This document shows, piece by piece, positions 7,747-18,705 of a DNA stretch of 64,000 nucleotides. How positions within the stretch are numbered: the first letter of the stretch is position 1; every line of letters begins with the position of its first letter. The stretch covers positions 2,356,001 to 2,420,000 of the forward strand of contig NZ_CP036423.1 in assembly GCF_009910365.1 (NCBI RefSeq), given 5' to 3'. Under the pieces are notes generated by a model. The model did no database searches. It was not told the origin of the DNA and was given only the letters and a program-made list of their open reading frames with translations. The stretch comes from Aequoribacter fuscus. Lineage in GTDB: Bacteria; Pseudomonadota; Gammaproteobacteria; Pseudomonadales; Halieaceae. The position numbers were made by a program, and so were the translations under genes.

Positions 7747-9236
7747 GCGCCATACTCCGGATACAAACGCAGCAGTGCTGCCTTGGAGACCCTCAACGCT
7801 TTCGCTGCTGCACCGACATCACCACCATGAGCGCTCAGCGCTTGCGCCACTTCCTCAGCGCTGTAGTCACTCGCCTTGGGCACACCGAGCTTTTCCCGTC
7901 GTCGGTAGATGCTGGTCCTCGATATCGGGAGTGTTTGCGCAAGCTTCGCGGCCTCATAGTCGCACGCCTCGAGTGCTTGCAAAAATAAATCGTCAGAAAT
8001 ATCGCCCGCCAGCACCGGGGTCGCAGGCGCTGCCTCAACGGGGTCTGATGGGGCCAAATCTGGCACCGCGGGGTAGTCCGTGTCTAAATCAATCTGACCC
8101 AGTACGGCAAATAATTCCCGTACATTGCCGGGCCAGTCGTAGTGGGTTAGAGCCACAAACACCTGACACCAGCTGGCGACGCCGGTGTCATCAAGCTCAC
8201 CACTCCAAGGTCCACGGCGCTTATCCGCAAAATAGTGCTCAGCCAGCAGGCCGATGTCATCCATGCGTTCGTGCAGCGGCGGCACGTCGATATGCTGCTG
8301 GGCGAGCCGGTGGAACAGCGCCGGACGCAAAGACGCCTGGTCACCTCGTGTGTGCTGCTCGGTCGCGGCCACAACGCGAAGGTCAACGTCTTGCGTGGGC
8401 CCACCCAAGACTTGAACCTCGCGAGTTTGCAGTGCTCGCAGTAATTGTGCTTGCAGTTCGGGTGAGGCATCACCGATCTCGTCCATGAACAGGGTGCCAC
8501 CTGCCGCTTCCCGAAAATAGCCACTTTTGGCGCTGTTCGCTCCGGTGAAAGCGCCTTTTTCGGCTCCGAACAATTCAGATACCGCCAGCTCCGTTGGCAG
8601 CGCTGCCATATTAACAGCCACTAAAGGTCCTGCTCGACGCTGACTGAAGCGGTGCAATTCGTTAGCCACCCCCTCTTTACCGACCCCGGTGGGCCCCGTA
8701 ATTAACACATCATCGTCAGTGGCGGCCGCTCGGCGTATAGCGCGGCGCATTGCAACAACGTTGGCGTTGCGCCCGACAATACTCGGCATAGCCGCCAAAT
8801 CGTCTTGGGTATGCAAGTCTAAGCCTAAGCTGAGCACCAATCGATTCGAACAATTCAAGATATGCCAGCGGCCCTCAATAAGATCAAAGCGAGTTTCGCT
8901 GGCCAATGACCGGCCCTGGTACTCGATACCACTGGCACCCACGCGGCGCGACAGCACCACCTGGTCCGCGCGGTAAGTCAAAGCACCGAGCTCACGCGAA
9001 ATAAACGGGTCCAGTAAAGGAAAACACGAATTGCCCTGAACGTCGGTAAACTCGAGCTCACGCCCAAAGGCAAGCGCTTGATCGGGGGCGATGACGCAGC
9101 GTGCACCCAGCATCGATGCGTCGGGGTGATAGACCACACACAAAGTGGGCAGAGGCACGGCAGCGTAGGTCGAATGGGGAGCCGCAACCTGAGGCCGCGT
9201 TTTTAATTCCAGTAAGTTTTTCGAGTAATCCGCCAT
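7743..9236 (-). CDS. Sigma-54-dependent activator with N-terminal FHA-like domain
   Basis: This 497-residue regulator has a residue 30-145 beta-rich region that looks like an FHA phosphothreonine-binding domain (GR at 58-59, then a DPFISRELG turn with Ser80-Arg81). An AAA+ sigma-54 activation domain follows: Walker A GPTGVGKE (181-188), GAFTGA loop (228-233) and Walker B LFMDEIGD (249-256). The C-terminus holds two consecutive Fis-like helix-turn-helix segments (about 425-455 and 465-497). There is no receiver domain, so input probably comes through the FHA region, most simply from the kinase encoded by the next, overlapping gene. It probably drives sigma-54 promoters; the targets are not identified. 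Confidence 0.85.
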   Translation of the reverse strand: MADYSKNLLELKTRPQVAAPHSTYAAVPLPTLCVVYHPDASMLGARCVIAPDQALAFGRELEFTDVQGNSCFPLLDPFISRELGALTYRADQVVLSRRVGASGIEYQGRSLASETRFDLIEGRWHILNCSNRLVLSLGLDLHTQDDLAAMPSIVGRNANVVAMRRAIRRAAATDDDVLITGPTGVGKEGVANELHRFSQRRAGPLVAVNMAALPTELAVSELFGAEKGAFTGANSAKSGYFREAAGGTLFMDEIGDASPELQAQLLRALQTREVQVLGGPTQDVDLRVVAATEQHTRGDQASLRPALFHRLAQQHIDVPPLHERMDDIGLLAEHYFADKRRGPWSGELDDTGVASWCQVFVALTHYDWPGNVRELFAVLGQIDLDTDYPAVPDLAPSDPVEAAPATPVLAGDISDDLFLQALEACDYEAAKLAQTLPISRTSIYRRREKLGVPKASDYSAEEVAQALSAHGGDVGAAAKALRVSKAALLRLYPEYGA

Positions 9237-9268
9237 GCCCTACTAAAAATCTGCCGAAGGTTTCCGCC

Positions 9269-10114
9269 CTATAACAGCACCACCCACACAGAAAATACAA
9301 TTAACCAAACAACAGCGCTACGTCGCAGCAAATCCACCAACAGCGCAAAAGAACTTAGCAACTTGCTTTTATCGCCGAAGGAATCGAGATCTTCTAACCG
9401 AGGCACGGCCGCCAAGGCTGCGCGAGACAGCACAGCGTGTACGCTTAGGGAGGTGTCCGTCCACAGACCGCCGACCACCCGAGCGCCAGCGCTAAAGTCA
9501 CCGACCAACAAAAAGGTCGTCGCCAATACGCGACTGGGCAACCACAGCACCGCGGCCAATACTGGATCAGGGCGCGCACCGCCGCTGCGATGATGATAAA
9601 ACACGGCCAGCAAATGCAGCACGATACCGACAGGACCTAACAGGATAAAGTAAAAGCCACCCGAGAATACGGTAATCAAGGCCAGTAACAGGGCCTTCTC
9701 GACAAAGGTCAAAGTGCGTGCCAGCGACTCGCTGTCATTGCTAGGCAACCAAGAGTCCAGCGCCTGTTCGAGCCGCAGCTCTGCTGTATTTGCATCGCCG
9801 CGTAGCCAGTCAATCTGCACATCATCGATCAAGCGCCGTGCCAAATCAAAGCGCACTCCCGCACAGACGCTCGAAACCACAATCGCAGCACCGAGCAAAC
9901 CCCAAAACCACGTGTGCAGCCATGCATACAGCAAACTGAATATCAACGTAGGCACGGCAACACCGGCCAATAAGCGCGCAGGGCCCGAGAAACCGAGCCC
10001 CAATGTAAATTCAACCGTGTCGTCCACCCGATCGGCAAACCAACGCCCCACGGGGTTGTGCTGCGCGGTGAACAGTAAATAGGCGGCTGCGGCCAAGCTG
10101 GCCAAATAAAGCAT
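9269..10114 (-). CDS. ampE: AmpE-like inner-membrane protein
   Basis: This 281-residue protein has hydrophobic segments at the N-terminus, near 45-85, near 145-170 and at the extreme C-terminus. It contains the AmpE signature region with FILLGPVG followed by RPDPVLAAVLWLPSR and VGDF. AmpE proteins pair with AmpD and have been linked to sensing of cell-wall damage and beta-lactamase induction; their biochemical role is unclear. It follows ampD by 9 bases and lies 32 bases upstream of the FHA-like/sigma-54 gene, all on the minus strand, so the four genes probably form one operon. Confidence 0.83.
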   Translation of the reverse strand: MLYLASLAAAAYLLFTAQHNPVGRWFADRVDDTVEFTLGLGFSGPARLLAGVAVPTLIFSLLYAWLHTWFWGLLGAAIVVSSVCAGVRFDLARRLIDDVQIDWLRGDANTAELRLEQALDSWLPSNDSESLARTLTFVEKALLLALITVFSGGFYFILLGPVGIVLHLLAVFYHHRSGGARPDPVLAAVLWLPSRVLATTFLLVGDFSAGARVVGGLWTDTSLSVHAVLSRAALAAVPRLEDLDSFGDKSKLLSSFALLVDLLRRSAVVWLIVFSVWVVLL

Positions 10115-10123
10115 AAAATTCCC

Positions 10124-10678
10124 CTACACGCTGCGATTCAATACGTCGCTTATGCGTCCCCAATCAAACGCCGCACCTGGATCTGTTTTGCGACCTGGGG
10201 CGATATCGCTATGCCCTACGACCGCATCGTGGGCCAGGTCATAATGACGTCGCAGTATCGCTAACACCTGGCGCAAGGTGCTGTACTGAGCGTCAGTGTA
10301 TGCCAAGTCGTCGGTCCCTTCCAGTTCAATACCGACACTAAAATCATTGCAGTTATCTCGATCCTTGTACCTTGACACCCCTGCGTGCCAAGCGCGATCG
10401 TCAAAACTCACAAATTGGGTAGCTTTGCCGCTGCGGTCAATCAGTAAGTGCGCCGAGACTTCTAACCCCACCAGATCAGCAAAACTCTCGTGCGCGGCGC
10501 AATCTAAAGTGTTGCAAAACAACGCATCGATAAAACCCGTGCCAAACTGCCCCGCCGGCAGTGAAATATTGTGGATCACCACCAGTTCTGGGGCCACCCC
10601 CAATGGGCGCTGATTAAAATTTGGTGAGCTTTTATGAACAATATCGCTCAACCACCCCTGGTCTAGGTACATACTCAT
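10124..10678 (-). CDS. ampD: 1,6-anhydro-N-acetylmuramyl-L-alanine amidase AmpD
   Basis: This 184-residue cytoplasmic zinc amidase removes the peptide from anhydro-muropeptides during peptidoglycan recycling. Zinc ligands can be placed: His36 in VVIHN, the His in VVGHSDIAPGRK and the following Asp in TDPG. There is no signal peptide, as expected for AmpD rather than AmiD. Length and motif spacing match E. coli AmpD (183). It is the first gene of the minus-strand ampD-ampE-activator-kinase set and is divergent from nadC, with about 50 bases between the starts. Confidence 0.95.
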   Translation of the reverse strand: MSMYLDQGWLSDIVHKSSPNFNQRPLGVAPELVVIHNISLPAGQFGTGFIDALFCNTLDCAAHESFADLVGLEVSAHLLIDRSGKATQFVSFDDRAWHAGVSRYKDRDNCNDFSVGIELEGTDDLAYTDAQYSTLRQVLAILRRHYDLAHDAVVGHSDIAPGRKTDPGAAFDWGRISDVLNRSV

Positions 10679-10712
10679 GCCTAAGTGCTGGTATCATTCA
10701 GTTTTACGTTAA

Positions 10713-11567
<855 letters not shown>

Positions 11568-11568
11568 C

Positions 11569-12057
11569 TCAAGGCGCGAGCAGATTTGTGCTGCTGACCA
11601 CAACACCCGAGGCATCGGCGTAAATCCAATCGCCTTCGTGTACTGTGGTGCCGCCAATATCGACAGCGACACCGCGCAAACCCACATCGCGTTTATCGGT
11701 CTTTAGAGGAATGGCGCCCAACGCAAAAACACCCAAGGGCAAGGTCGCCAGGATCTCGACATCGCGCACGGCACCGTTAATGATCAGCCCCATCCAGCCA
11801 TTCAAACAGGCTTTTTCAGCCAGTTGATCGCCCAGCAGCGCGCGGCGTAAAGACGCCCCGCCATCTACCACAATCACTTTGCCATTACCCGGCTCTTGCA
11901 CCAAGGCTTTGACCAGCGAGTTGTCTTCAAAACACTTTACGGTAACTGCCTGCCCACAAAAGCTGGCGCTGCGCCCGTAAGACCGAAATTGCGCGTGCAA
12001 GACTCGCGAGTCGGGGAAGTCATCGCACAAATCAGGCGTCGTAAAATCGCGTTCCAT
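11569..12057 (-). CDS. rraA: RraA family protein, regulator of RNase E activity
   Basis: This 162-residue protein is nearly the same length as E. coli RraA (161). It contains TVKCFEDNSLV, VVDGGASLRRALLGD, INGAVRDVE and PLKTDKRDVG, the RraA/menG-like fold signatures. RraA binds RNase E and dampens mRNA decay; related family members are aldolases. The ATG at 12057 gives the usual RraA start and places the gene two bases after the acyl-CoA dehydrogenase stop, so the two are almost certainly cotranscribed. True RraA versus aldolase cannot be settled from sequence alone, but similarity to the RraA type is strong. Confidence 0.87.
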   Translation of the reverse strand: MERDFTTPDLCDDFPDSRVLHAQFRSYGRSASFCGQAVTVKCFEDNSLVKALVQEPGNGKVIVVDGGASLRRALLGDQLAEKACLNGWMGLIINGAVRDVEILATLPLGVFALGAIPLKTDKRDVGLRGVAVDIGGTTVHEGDWIYADASGVVVSSTNLLAP

Positions 12058-12059
12058 GG

Positions 12060-13829
12060 TTAGATCCAATCGACTGGGTAATCCATCAAAGTTCCTGCCG
12101 AGCTTAACACAGACTGTTCCGCTGCCAAGCACCGGGGCAAGATCTGCTCACAGTAAAATTCGGCCGTGGCCAGTTTGTGGCGATAAAACTCACGATCCGA
12201 ACCTCCGGCAATCGCGCGTTGAGCGACCAGCGCACCGCGCACCAACTGCCAACCACCGAAGAGATAACCGGTCATCATCATGTATTCAAACGAGCCACCT
12301 AGCGCCGCGGGCTTGTTCGAACGCAGTTGCTGTAGCAACCATTCGGTCGCGCGAACTTGCGCTGCCAAAGCCACTTTTAACGCCTGCCCCATGCCTTTTA
12401 GCACATCGTTATCGCTTGCCATTAAATCGGCCACTGTCTCTGCGATTTCGGTTTGCACCAACTCCATGGTGGCGCCGCCGTCGCGACCCAACTTACGATT
12501 CACCAAATCTGCTGCCTGAATACCGTTGGTCCCCTCGTAGATCGAGGTGATACGCACATCCCGAAAATACTGGGCAGCACCCGTCTCCTCGACATAGCCC
12601 ATACCGCCGTGTACCTGAACACCCAGCGAGGTGATCTCTTCGCCGAAGGTGGTTAACCATCCTTTGATCACGGGAATCATTAAATCAATCCGTGCTTGGG
12701 CAAGCGCCTTTTCAGATTCGGGTCCGCTGTGCGCCAAATCCATGGTTACAGCTTCGCTGTAGGCCAAGGCCCGCATCGCTTCGCACCCTGAGCGCATAGT
12801 CAATAACATACGCTTTACATCGGGGTGTTCAATGATCGCCACACCGCCCTGAACGCGCTCACGCGCGTAGGCTTTCGCCAGTTGGAAAGCCCCCTCAGCA
12901 GCACCAAGCCCCTGCAACCCGACCTTCAAGCGTGCCTCGTTCATCATAGTAAACATGCAGCGCAAACCTTCGTTTTCACGGCCCACTAAATAGCCGATAG
13001 CGCCCTCAGTATCGCCATAGGCCATCACGCACGTGGGGCTCGCGTGGATACCCAGCTTGTGTTCAACCGAGACAGGATACACGTCGTTGCGCGCGCCCAA
13101 ACTACCGTCTTCATTCACCAAATACTTGGGCACAATAAAGAGCGAGATACCCTTTGAGCCCTCGGGTGCATCGGGCAAGCGCGCCAACACCAAGTGGACT
13201 ATGTTGTCGGTGGCCTCGTGATCCCCCCAAGTAATGTAGATTTTTTGACCATAAATACGGTAGTGATCACCTTCGGGGACTGCACGCGTTTTTAACGGGC
13301 CCAGATCCGATCCGGCCCCAGATTCAGTCAGGTTCATGGTACCCGACCACTCGCCTGAATTAATTTTGGTAGCGTATAGCGCCTTCTGCTCCTGTGTGCC
13401 GTGAGCGGTAATCGCCAGTGCCGCACCGGAACTTAAAAAGGGTGCCAACGCAAACGCCATGTTCGCACCGTTCCACATTTCAGATGTCGCGGTGCCGTAC
13501 ACCTCGGGCAAGCCCTGCCCACCAAAGTCCTCGGAGGCGGCAATACCGGTCCAACCCGACTCACCAAGTTGGCGCAGCGCTTCCTCGTGTCCGGGCGAGC
13601 ACAGCACGCGGTTGTTCTCGCAGCGCGCGGGCTCTAAATCACCAATTCGTCGAGTGGGTGCAATGACGTCGTTTGCCAGTTTCGCCGCTTCATCCAATAC
13701 GGCTAGCGTCAGATCAGAACCAACCCCTTTGTCTTCATAGACTGGCAATGCACCCAAGCGATTCTCGAGGTTTAATACCTCGTCTATCACAAACTGCATG
13801 TCTTCTACGGGGGCGCGGTAGTTGTCCAT
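12060..13829 (-). CDS. Acyl-CoA dehydrogenase (FadE/DmdC-like, long form)
   Basis: This 589-residue flavoenzyme of fatty acyl-CoA oxidation has an ACAD N-terminal helical domain, a middle domain with the FAD-binding MNLTESGAGSD, and a C-terminal domain with the conserved FRDVRITSIYEGTNGIQ, where Glu is the likely catalytic base. An extra C-terminal region of about 120 residues is typical of the approximately 590-residue subfamily that includes Pseudomonas FadE homologues and the methylmercaptopropionyl-CoA dehydrogenase DmdC. The exact substrate cannot be read from sequence. It is followed by rraA and is divergent from a LysR gene. Confidence 0.9.
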   Translation of the reverse strand: MDNYRAPVEDMQFVIDEVLNLENRLGALPVYEDKGVGSDLTLAVLDEAAKLANDVIAPTRRIGDLEPARCENNRVLCSPGHEEALRQLGESGWTGIAASEDFGGQGLPEVYGTATSEMWNGANMAFALAPFLSSGAALAITAHGTQEQKALYATKINSGEWSGTMNLTESGAGSDLGPLKTRAVPEGDHYRIYGQKIYITWGDHEATDNIVHLVLARLPDAPEGSKGISLFIVPKYLVNEDGSLGARNDVYPVSVEHKLGIHASPTCVMAYGDTEGAIGYLVGRENEGLRCMFTMMNEARLKVGLQGLGAAEGAFQLAKAYARERVQGGVAIIEHPDVKRMLLTMRSGCEAMRALAYSEAVTMDLAHSGPESEKALAQARIDLMIPVIKGWLTTFGEEITSLGVQVHGGMGYVEETGAAQYFRDVRITSIYEGTNGIQAADLVNRKLGRDGGATMELVQTEIAETVADLMASDNDVLKGMGQALKVALAAQVRATEWLLQQLRSNKPAALGGSFEYMMMTGYLFGGWQLVRGALVAQRAIAGGSDREFYRHKLATAEFYCEQILPRCLAAEQSVLSSAGTLMDYPVDWI

Positions 13830-14078
13830 ATGCTCTCCTAGCGTGGCACCCTAGTGCCCTCGGCTGTTAAGTCTAGTTGCGCAAAGTTTAGCGCGATTGG
13901 TCAGAGTTTGCAGTGTTAACATACTAATGCGAGTCGACCAAAGTCGGTGGAAAGCATCGCCAAATAGGAGTAATTTGCATAGACTATCGTTTTAATGGCA
14001 GGCATTCACAGCATGAATGTATGGCCGATAACGAAAGAACAATTGATTTTACTGTTTATATAGGCCGACGAACCCGCT

Positions 14079-15038
14079 ATGAATCTGAATCGCATTGACT
14101 TAAATCTTTTGGTGTATCTCGATGTACTGCTGCGCGAGCGTAATGTGACGCAAGCCGCCAACCAGCTTAGCCTCAGCCAGCCGGCCATGAGTAATGGCCT
14201 CAAACGCCTGCGCGACTTGTTTGGCGACCCTTTGCTGGTTCGCACCAGTGAGGGCATGGCGCCGACCGAGAGAGCCCTAGAACTTGAGCCCATCATTCGC
14301 GACGTGCTGGCCAATATTGATCGCGCTGTACAAACCAAGGCCGAGTTTGATCCGGCAACCCATACACGCGTATTTCGCATTATGGCCAGCGACTACGCAG
14401 AATCCACCCTGCTTCCGTATGTATTAGACCAACTGCGCGAACTCGCACCCGGCATTACGCTCGATATCATGACGCCCAGTGACGTCAGCTTTTTAGACGT
14501 CGAGCGCGGCAAAGTCGATATGGTCATTAACCGCTTTGATGCCATGCCACAGTCGTTTCATCAAACGCATCTATGGGACGACACCTTCTCCTGCCTGCTC
14601 AGCCCCAACAACCCCGTACTCGACGATTTCAGCTTGGATAACTATCTAAAAGCCAACCACATCTGGGTCAGCAAAACGGGCATGGGCGTCGGCGTCGGCG
14701 TAAACCCAGACGACGTGCAGCGCTTAGGCTGGGTTGATTCCGCCCTTGCAAGGCTGGGTAAAAAACGTCAAATTCGCGTGTTTACCCGCCACTACCAAGC
14801 GGCCATGACCTTAGCCGAGCAAAACGACTTGATCGTAACGCTACCCACGCGCGCTGCGCTATTAAAGTCTAACAACCCACGCGTGGTCTTGCGTCAGCCG
14901 CCCCTTAAAATCCCGCCTTTAGAATTAAAGATGGCCTGGAGCCCGCTACTACAGCATAACCCCGGCAACCAGTGGTTACGACGACTCATCGCCGAAACGG
15001 CGCGCAATCTACCAGTACCCGAGGTTGCGTCAAAATAA
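14079..15038 (+). CDS. LysR-family transcriptional regulator
   Basis: This 319-residue protein has an N-terminal winged helix-turn-helix (NVTQAANQLSLSQPAMSNGLKRLRDLF, about residues 23-49, described here in parts) and a type 2 periplasmic-binding-like effector domain from about residue 92. It resembles the NahR/NodD-like branch. It is divergent from the acyl-CoA dehydrogenase gene across a 249-base region, so control of that gene is a reasonable guess. The inducer is unknown. The tandem GVGVGV at about 204-209 is low complexity and probably a loop. Confidence 0.9.
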   Translation: MNLNRIDLNLLVYLDVLLRERNVTQAANQLSLSQPAMSNGLKRLRDLFGDPLLVRTSEGMAPTERALELEPIIRDVLANIDRAVQTKAEFDPATHTRVFRIMASDYAESTLLPYVLDQLRELAPGITLDIMTPSDVSFLDVERGKVDMVINRFDAMPQSFHQTHLWDDTFSCLLSPNNPVLDDFSLDNYLKANHIWVSKTGMGVGVGVNPDDVQRLGWVDSALARLGKKRQIRVFTRHYQAAMTLAEQNDLIVTLPTRAALLKSNNPRVVLRQPPLKIPPLELKMAWSPLLQHNPGNQWLRRLIAETARNLPVPEVASK

Positions 15039-15135
15039 CGACATAAAACTGTGACGGAAATGACACCAAACGGTCACGGTTGCGCCATATTGCACTTTTA
15101 TAGTCCAGATCCATACAGGTCTGGATTCTTGGAGC

Positions 15136-16305
15136 ATGAAAGCAATCACGGTTGTCGGCGCGGGCTATGTTGGATTTTCGCTCGCGGTACTCTTAGCAAG
15201 GCGTAATGAAGTACGTGTCGTTGATATTGCTGAAGAACGTATAGAGTCTATTCAGGACAAACGGTCTCCGATCCAAGATGTGGACCTTCAGCGGGCACTA
15301 GACATCGAACCGTTGAACCTGCAAGCCAGTGCGCACTTGCAGGGCTCCGTCGAAACTGCCGACATCATCATTATTGCCACCCCAACAAACTACGACCCAG
15401 AATCCAACTACTTCGATACCACAAGCGTCACATCCGTCTGCGAACAGGTACTCCAACTCAACCGCACTGCGCTGGTCGTCATCAAGTCGACTGTGCCCGT
15501 TGGCTTCACCGCCCGGCTCAACCAAACACTCGATACAGATCGCATTGTTTTTTCGCCCGAATTTTTACGTGAGGGGCAGGCGCTAAAAGACAACGAATAC
15601 CCATCACGAATTATCGTCGGTGCCCAAACCGAACAGGCGCGAGAGTTTGCCGAGCTCTTGCAGTACGCGGCAAAAAAGGTCGATGTCCCCGTATTGCTCG
15701 CGGATAGCACCGAAGCCGAAGCCATAAAACTGTTCGCCAACACCTATTTGGCCATGCGGGTAGCCTACTTTAACGAGCTGGACACTTACGCCGCCGTGCA
15801 CGACCTCAACACCCAGCACATTATCGAAGGCGTTTGCCTCGATCCGCGTATTGGGCATTACTACAATAACCCATCGTTCGGTTATGGCGGTTACTGCTTG
15901 CCCAAGGATTCAAAGCAATTGCTCGCTAACTACGATCAGGTGCCGCAGAACATGATTCGTGCGATTATCGATTCGAACGTCACGCGTAAAGACTTTATCG
16001 CCAGCGACATCCTAAAACGCAAGCCCAAGACGGTGGGCATCTATCGCTTGGTCATGAAGCAAGGCTCAGATAACTTCCGAGAATCCGCCATTCAAGGCAT
16101 CATGAAGCGTTTAAAAGGTAAAGGCATCGAAGTTATCATCTTCGAACCCAACCTGCGCCTAAGTACGTTTTTTAACTCGCGGGTGTATTCCAACTTAGGC
16201 GAATTCAAAGCCCATTCCGATGTGATCATCAGCAATCGTCGCTGCGAGATGTTGGCGGATGTGGAGAGCAAGGTGTACACCCGCGATTTGTTTGGGATGG
16301 ATTAG
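15136..16305 (+). CDS. ugd: UDP-glucose 6-dehydrogenase
   Basis: This 389-residue enzyme oxidises UDP-glucose to UDP-glucuronate for exopolysaccharide or lipid A sugar synthesis. The NAD-binding motif GAGYVG is at 8-13 and the catalytic Cys254 is in [12 protein letters not shown]. Length matches E. coli Ugd (388). No polysaccharide gene cluster is next to it, so its end product is not evident. A small inverted repeat TCCAGA...TCTGGA lies about 20 bases before the start. Confidence 0.95.
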   Translation: MKAITVVGAGYVGFSLAVLLARRNEVRVVDIAEERIESIQDKRSPIQDVDLQRALDIEPLNLQASAHLQGSVETADIIIIATPTNYDPESNYFDTTSVTSVCEQVLQLNRTALVVIKSTVPVGFTARLNQTLDTDRIVFSPEFLREGQALKDNEYPSRIIVGAQTEQAREFAELLQYAAKKVDVPVLLADSTEAEAIKLFANTYLAMRVAYFNELDTYAAVHDLNTQHIIEGVCLDPRIGHYYNNPSFGYGGYCLPKDSKQLLANYDQVPQNMIRAIIDSNVTRKDFIASDILKRKPKTVGIYRLVMKQGSDNFRESAIQGIMKRLKGKGIEVIIFEPNLRLSTFFNSRVYSNLGEFKAHSDVIISNRRCEMLADVESKVYTRDLFGMD

Positions 16306-16476
16306 GCAAGTAGCTCGCACTAAACGCATCAGCAAAGCATTCTTCCTCAAGTGGCAAAATAACCCCCAACCTACGCTTTGTCGAGCCTCGATACTCCTCA
16401 AATCTCTCCACACTTAATAAGGCAACAACCGCGCACACTATTCACCCAATGAATGACTGCGATAACAACTATAGAT

Positions 16477-16505
16477 TTGCTAAATCAATAGCCCTTTCAT
16501 ACACT
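16477..16505 (+). promoter_or_regulatory. Candidate promoter of glcB
   Basis: TTGCTA (16477-16482) and TACACT (16500-16505) are spaced by 17 bases, a sigma-70-like arrangement about 35 bases upstream of the malate synthase start. Both boxes depart from consensus, so support is modest. Confidence 0.35.
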
Positions 16506-16539
16506 GCGGCTATTACTAAAAAGATAGACAGGACTCATT

Positions 16540-18705
16540 ATGACATCGCGTGTAGATCGTGCGGGCCTACAAGTAGCCACCGTACTGGACGACTTGCTCA
16601 GCAATGGAATCATAGAAGGCACCGGCATTAACGCGGACCAATTTTGGCAAACCGCAGCCGATGTATTCGCGAAGTTCATGCCTGAGAACCAGGCTCAGCT
16701 TGCCAAACGCGAGTCTATCCAAAAGCAAATTGACGAGTGGCACAAGGCCAATCCTGCGCCATATAACCAAGACGAGTATCTGCGGTTTTTAAAAGACATC
16801 GGCTACTGGTTACCTGAGCCCGATGATTTTAGCATCACCACTGAAAACGTCGACGAGGAAATCGCCACCATGGCGGGACCACAGCTGGTGGTGCCCGTTA
16901 TGAACGCCCGCTATGCCTTAAACGCGACCAATGCCCGCTGGGGCAGCTTGTACGATGCACTGTATGGTACAGACGTTATTTCCGAGGGCGACGGCGCCGA
17001 GCGTGCGGGTGCCTACAACCCTATTCGCGGTGCCAAAGTCATCGCTTTTGCTAAAGCCTTTTTAGACGAGCATTGCCCCCTAGCCAGTGGCTCACACTCG
17101 GATGTTAAGCAGTATGCCATTGCCGGCGAGAAGCTTACTGCCGTATTGCAAGAAGGCAACGTCTGCCTTTTAAGAGATCGTTCGCAGTTAGTTGGTTACA
17201 CAGGTGCTGCCGAAAGCCCTGCATCCGTGCTTTTAAAACACAACGGCCTGCACATCGAAATTCAAATTGACCGCAACCACTCGATTGGCGCAACCGACCC
17301 CGCGGGCGTTAAAGACGTTTGCCTCGAAGCTGCTATTACCACCATTCAAGATTGCGAAGACTCGGTCGCCGCCGTCGATGCCGACGACAAAGCTTTGGTC
17401 TACCACAACTGGTTGGGCTTAATGAAAGGCGACTTAGCCGAATCCTTCCAGAAAGGTGGTCAAACGCTGCAGCGGACCTTGAATGGCGATCGTCATTTTA
17501 CGCAGCCCGATGGCAGCCCACTCACTCTACATGGGCGAAGCTTGCTGTTCGTGCGTAACGTTGGGCACCTAATGACCAACCCGGCCATTTTGACCGCAGA
17601 CGGACAAGAAGTGCCCGAAGGCATCATGGACGGCCTATTTACCATCTTGATCAGCATGCACGATTTAAAACGGACTGGCGCACTGCAAAACTCACGCACG
17701 GATAGCATTTACATCGTAAAGCCCAAGATGCACGGTCCTGAAGAAGTCGACTTTACCTGCCGGCTGTTCGCCGCGATCGAAGACGCTTACGGACTGCCTC
17801 GCAATACCGTCAAAGTCGGCATCATGGACGAGGAACGCCGCACCAGCATTAACTTAAAAGCCTGTATCGAGGTCGCGAAAGAACGCTTGGTGTTTATTAA
17901 CACGGGGTTCTTAGATCGCACCGGCGACGAGATCCACACCAGCATGCTGGCTGGATCCATGTTGCCCAAAGGCGAAATGAAGAACAGCACTTGGATTAAA
18001 GCCTACGAAGATCGCAACGTCGATATCGGCTTAGCGTGCGGCTTACCCGGCAAAGCACAAATCGGTAAAGGTATGTGGGCTATGCCCGACCTAATGGGCG
18101 CCATGCTCGAGCAAAAAGTTGGCCACCCGATGTCAGGCGCGACCACTGCATGGGTTCCATCACCAACCGCAGCCACCTTGCACGCCATTCACTATCACCA
18201 GGTCAATGTATTCGAGCGGCAAGAAGAGTTGCGATCGCGCGGTATTGCCGAGGTAGAAGACATCCTAGAAGTTCCGATTGGCGACTGCAGCGGCTTAAGC
18301 GCCGAGCAGGTCCAAGCCGAGCTCGACAATAACTGCCAGGGTATCTTGGGTTATGTTGTCCGTTGGGTCGACCAGGGTGTGGGGTGCTCTAAGGTGCCCG
18401 ACATTCACAACGTGGGCTTAATGGAAGACCGCGCCACACTGCGCATTTCCAGCCAACACATTGCAAACTGGTTGCATCATGGTGTTTGCACTCAAGAGCA
18501 GGTGCTAGAAACCTTGAAACGCATGGCGGCGGTGGTTGATGGGCAAAATGCGTCGGACCCTTTTTATACACCGATGGCCAGAGACTTTGAGGCTTCGATT
18601 GCGTTTAAAGCTGCGTGTGAGTTAGTGTTTAAGGGTGAAGAGCAGCCGAGTGGGTATACTGAGCCGGTGTTGCATGGGATGCGGCAATCTATAAAAAATC
18701 GATAG
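16540..18705 (+). CDS. glcB: Malate synthase G
   Basis: This 721-residue cytoplasmic enzyme condenses glyoxylate with acetyl-CoA to malate in the glyoxylate cycle and glycolate use. The long length is that of isoform G (about 720) rather than A (about 530). Recognisable segments include the glyoxylate/Mg site region [40 protein letters not shown] and [14 protein letters not shown]. The ATG at 16540 follows an AGGA site. Isocitrate lyase is not in the window. Confidence 0.97.
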   Translation: MTSRVDRAGLQVATVLDDLLSNGIIEGTGINADQFWQTAADVFAKFMPENQAQLAKRESIQKQIDEWHKANPAPYNQDEYLRFLKDIGYWLPEPDDFSITTENVDEEIATMAGPQLVVPVMNARYALNATNARWGSLYDALYGTDVISEGDGAERAGAYNPIRGAKVIAFAKAFLDEHCPLASGSHSDVKQYAIAGEKLTAVLQEGNVCLLRDRSQLVGYTGAAESPASVLLKHNGLHIEIQIDRNHSIGATDPAGVKDVCLEAAITTIQDCEDSVAAVDADDKALVYHNWLGLMKGDLAESFQKGGQTLQRTLNGDRHFTQPDGSPLTLHGRSLLFVRNVGHLMTNPAILTADGQEVPEGIMDGLFTILISMHDLKRTGALQNSRTDSIYIVKPKMHGPEEVDFTCRLFAAIEDAYGLPRNTVKVGIMDEERRTSINLKACIEVAKERLVFINTGFLDRTGDEIHTSMLAGSMLPKGEMKNSTWIKAYEDRNVDIGLACGLPGKAQIGKGMWAMPDLMGAMLEQKVGHPMSGATTAWVPSPTAATLHAIHYHQVNVFERQEELRSRGIAEVEDILEVPIGDCSGLSAEQVQAELDNNCQGILGYVVRWVDQGVGCSKVPDIHNVGLMEDRATLRISSQHIANWLHHGVCTQEQVLETLKRMAAVVDGQNASDPFYTPMARDFEASIAFKAACELVFKGEEQPSGYTEPVLHGMRQSIKNR

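Noticed and set aside
15103-15124. Inverted repeat TCCAGA/TCTGGA before ugd
   Set aside because: Short stem with a 10-base loop and weak T content; not enough to call a terminator or operator.
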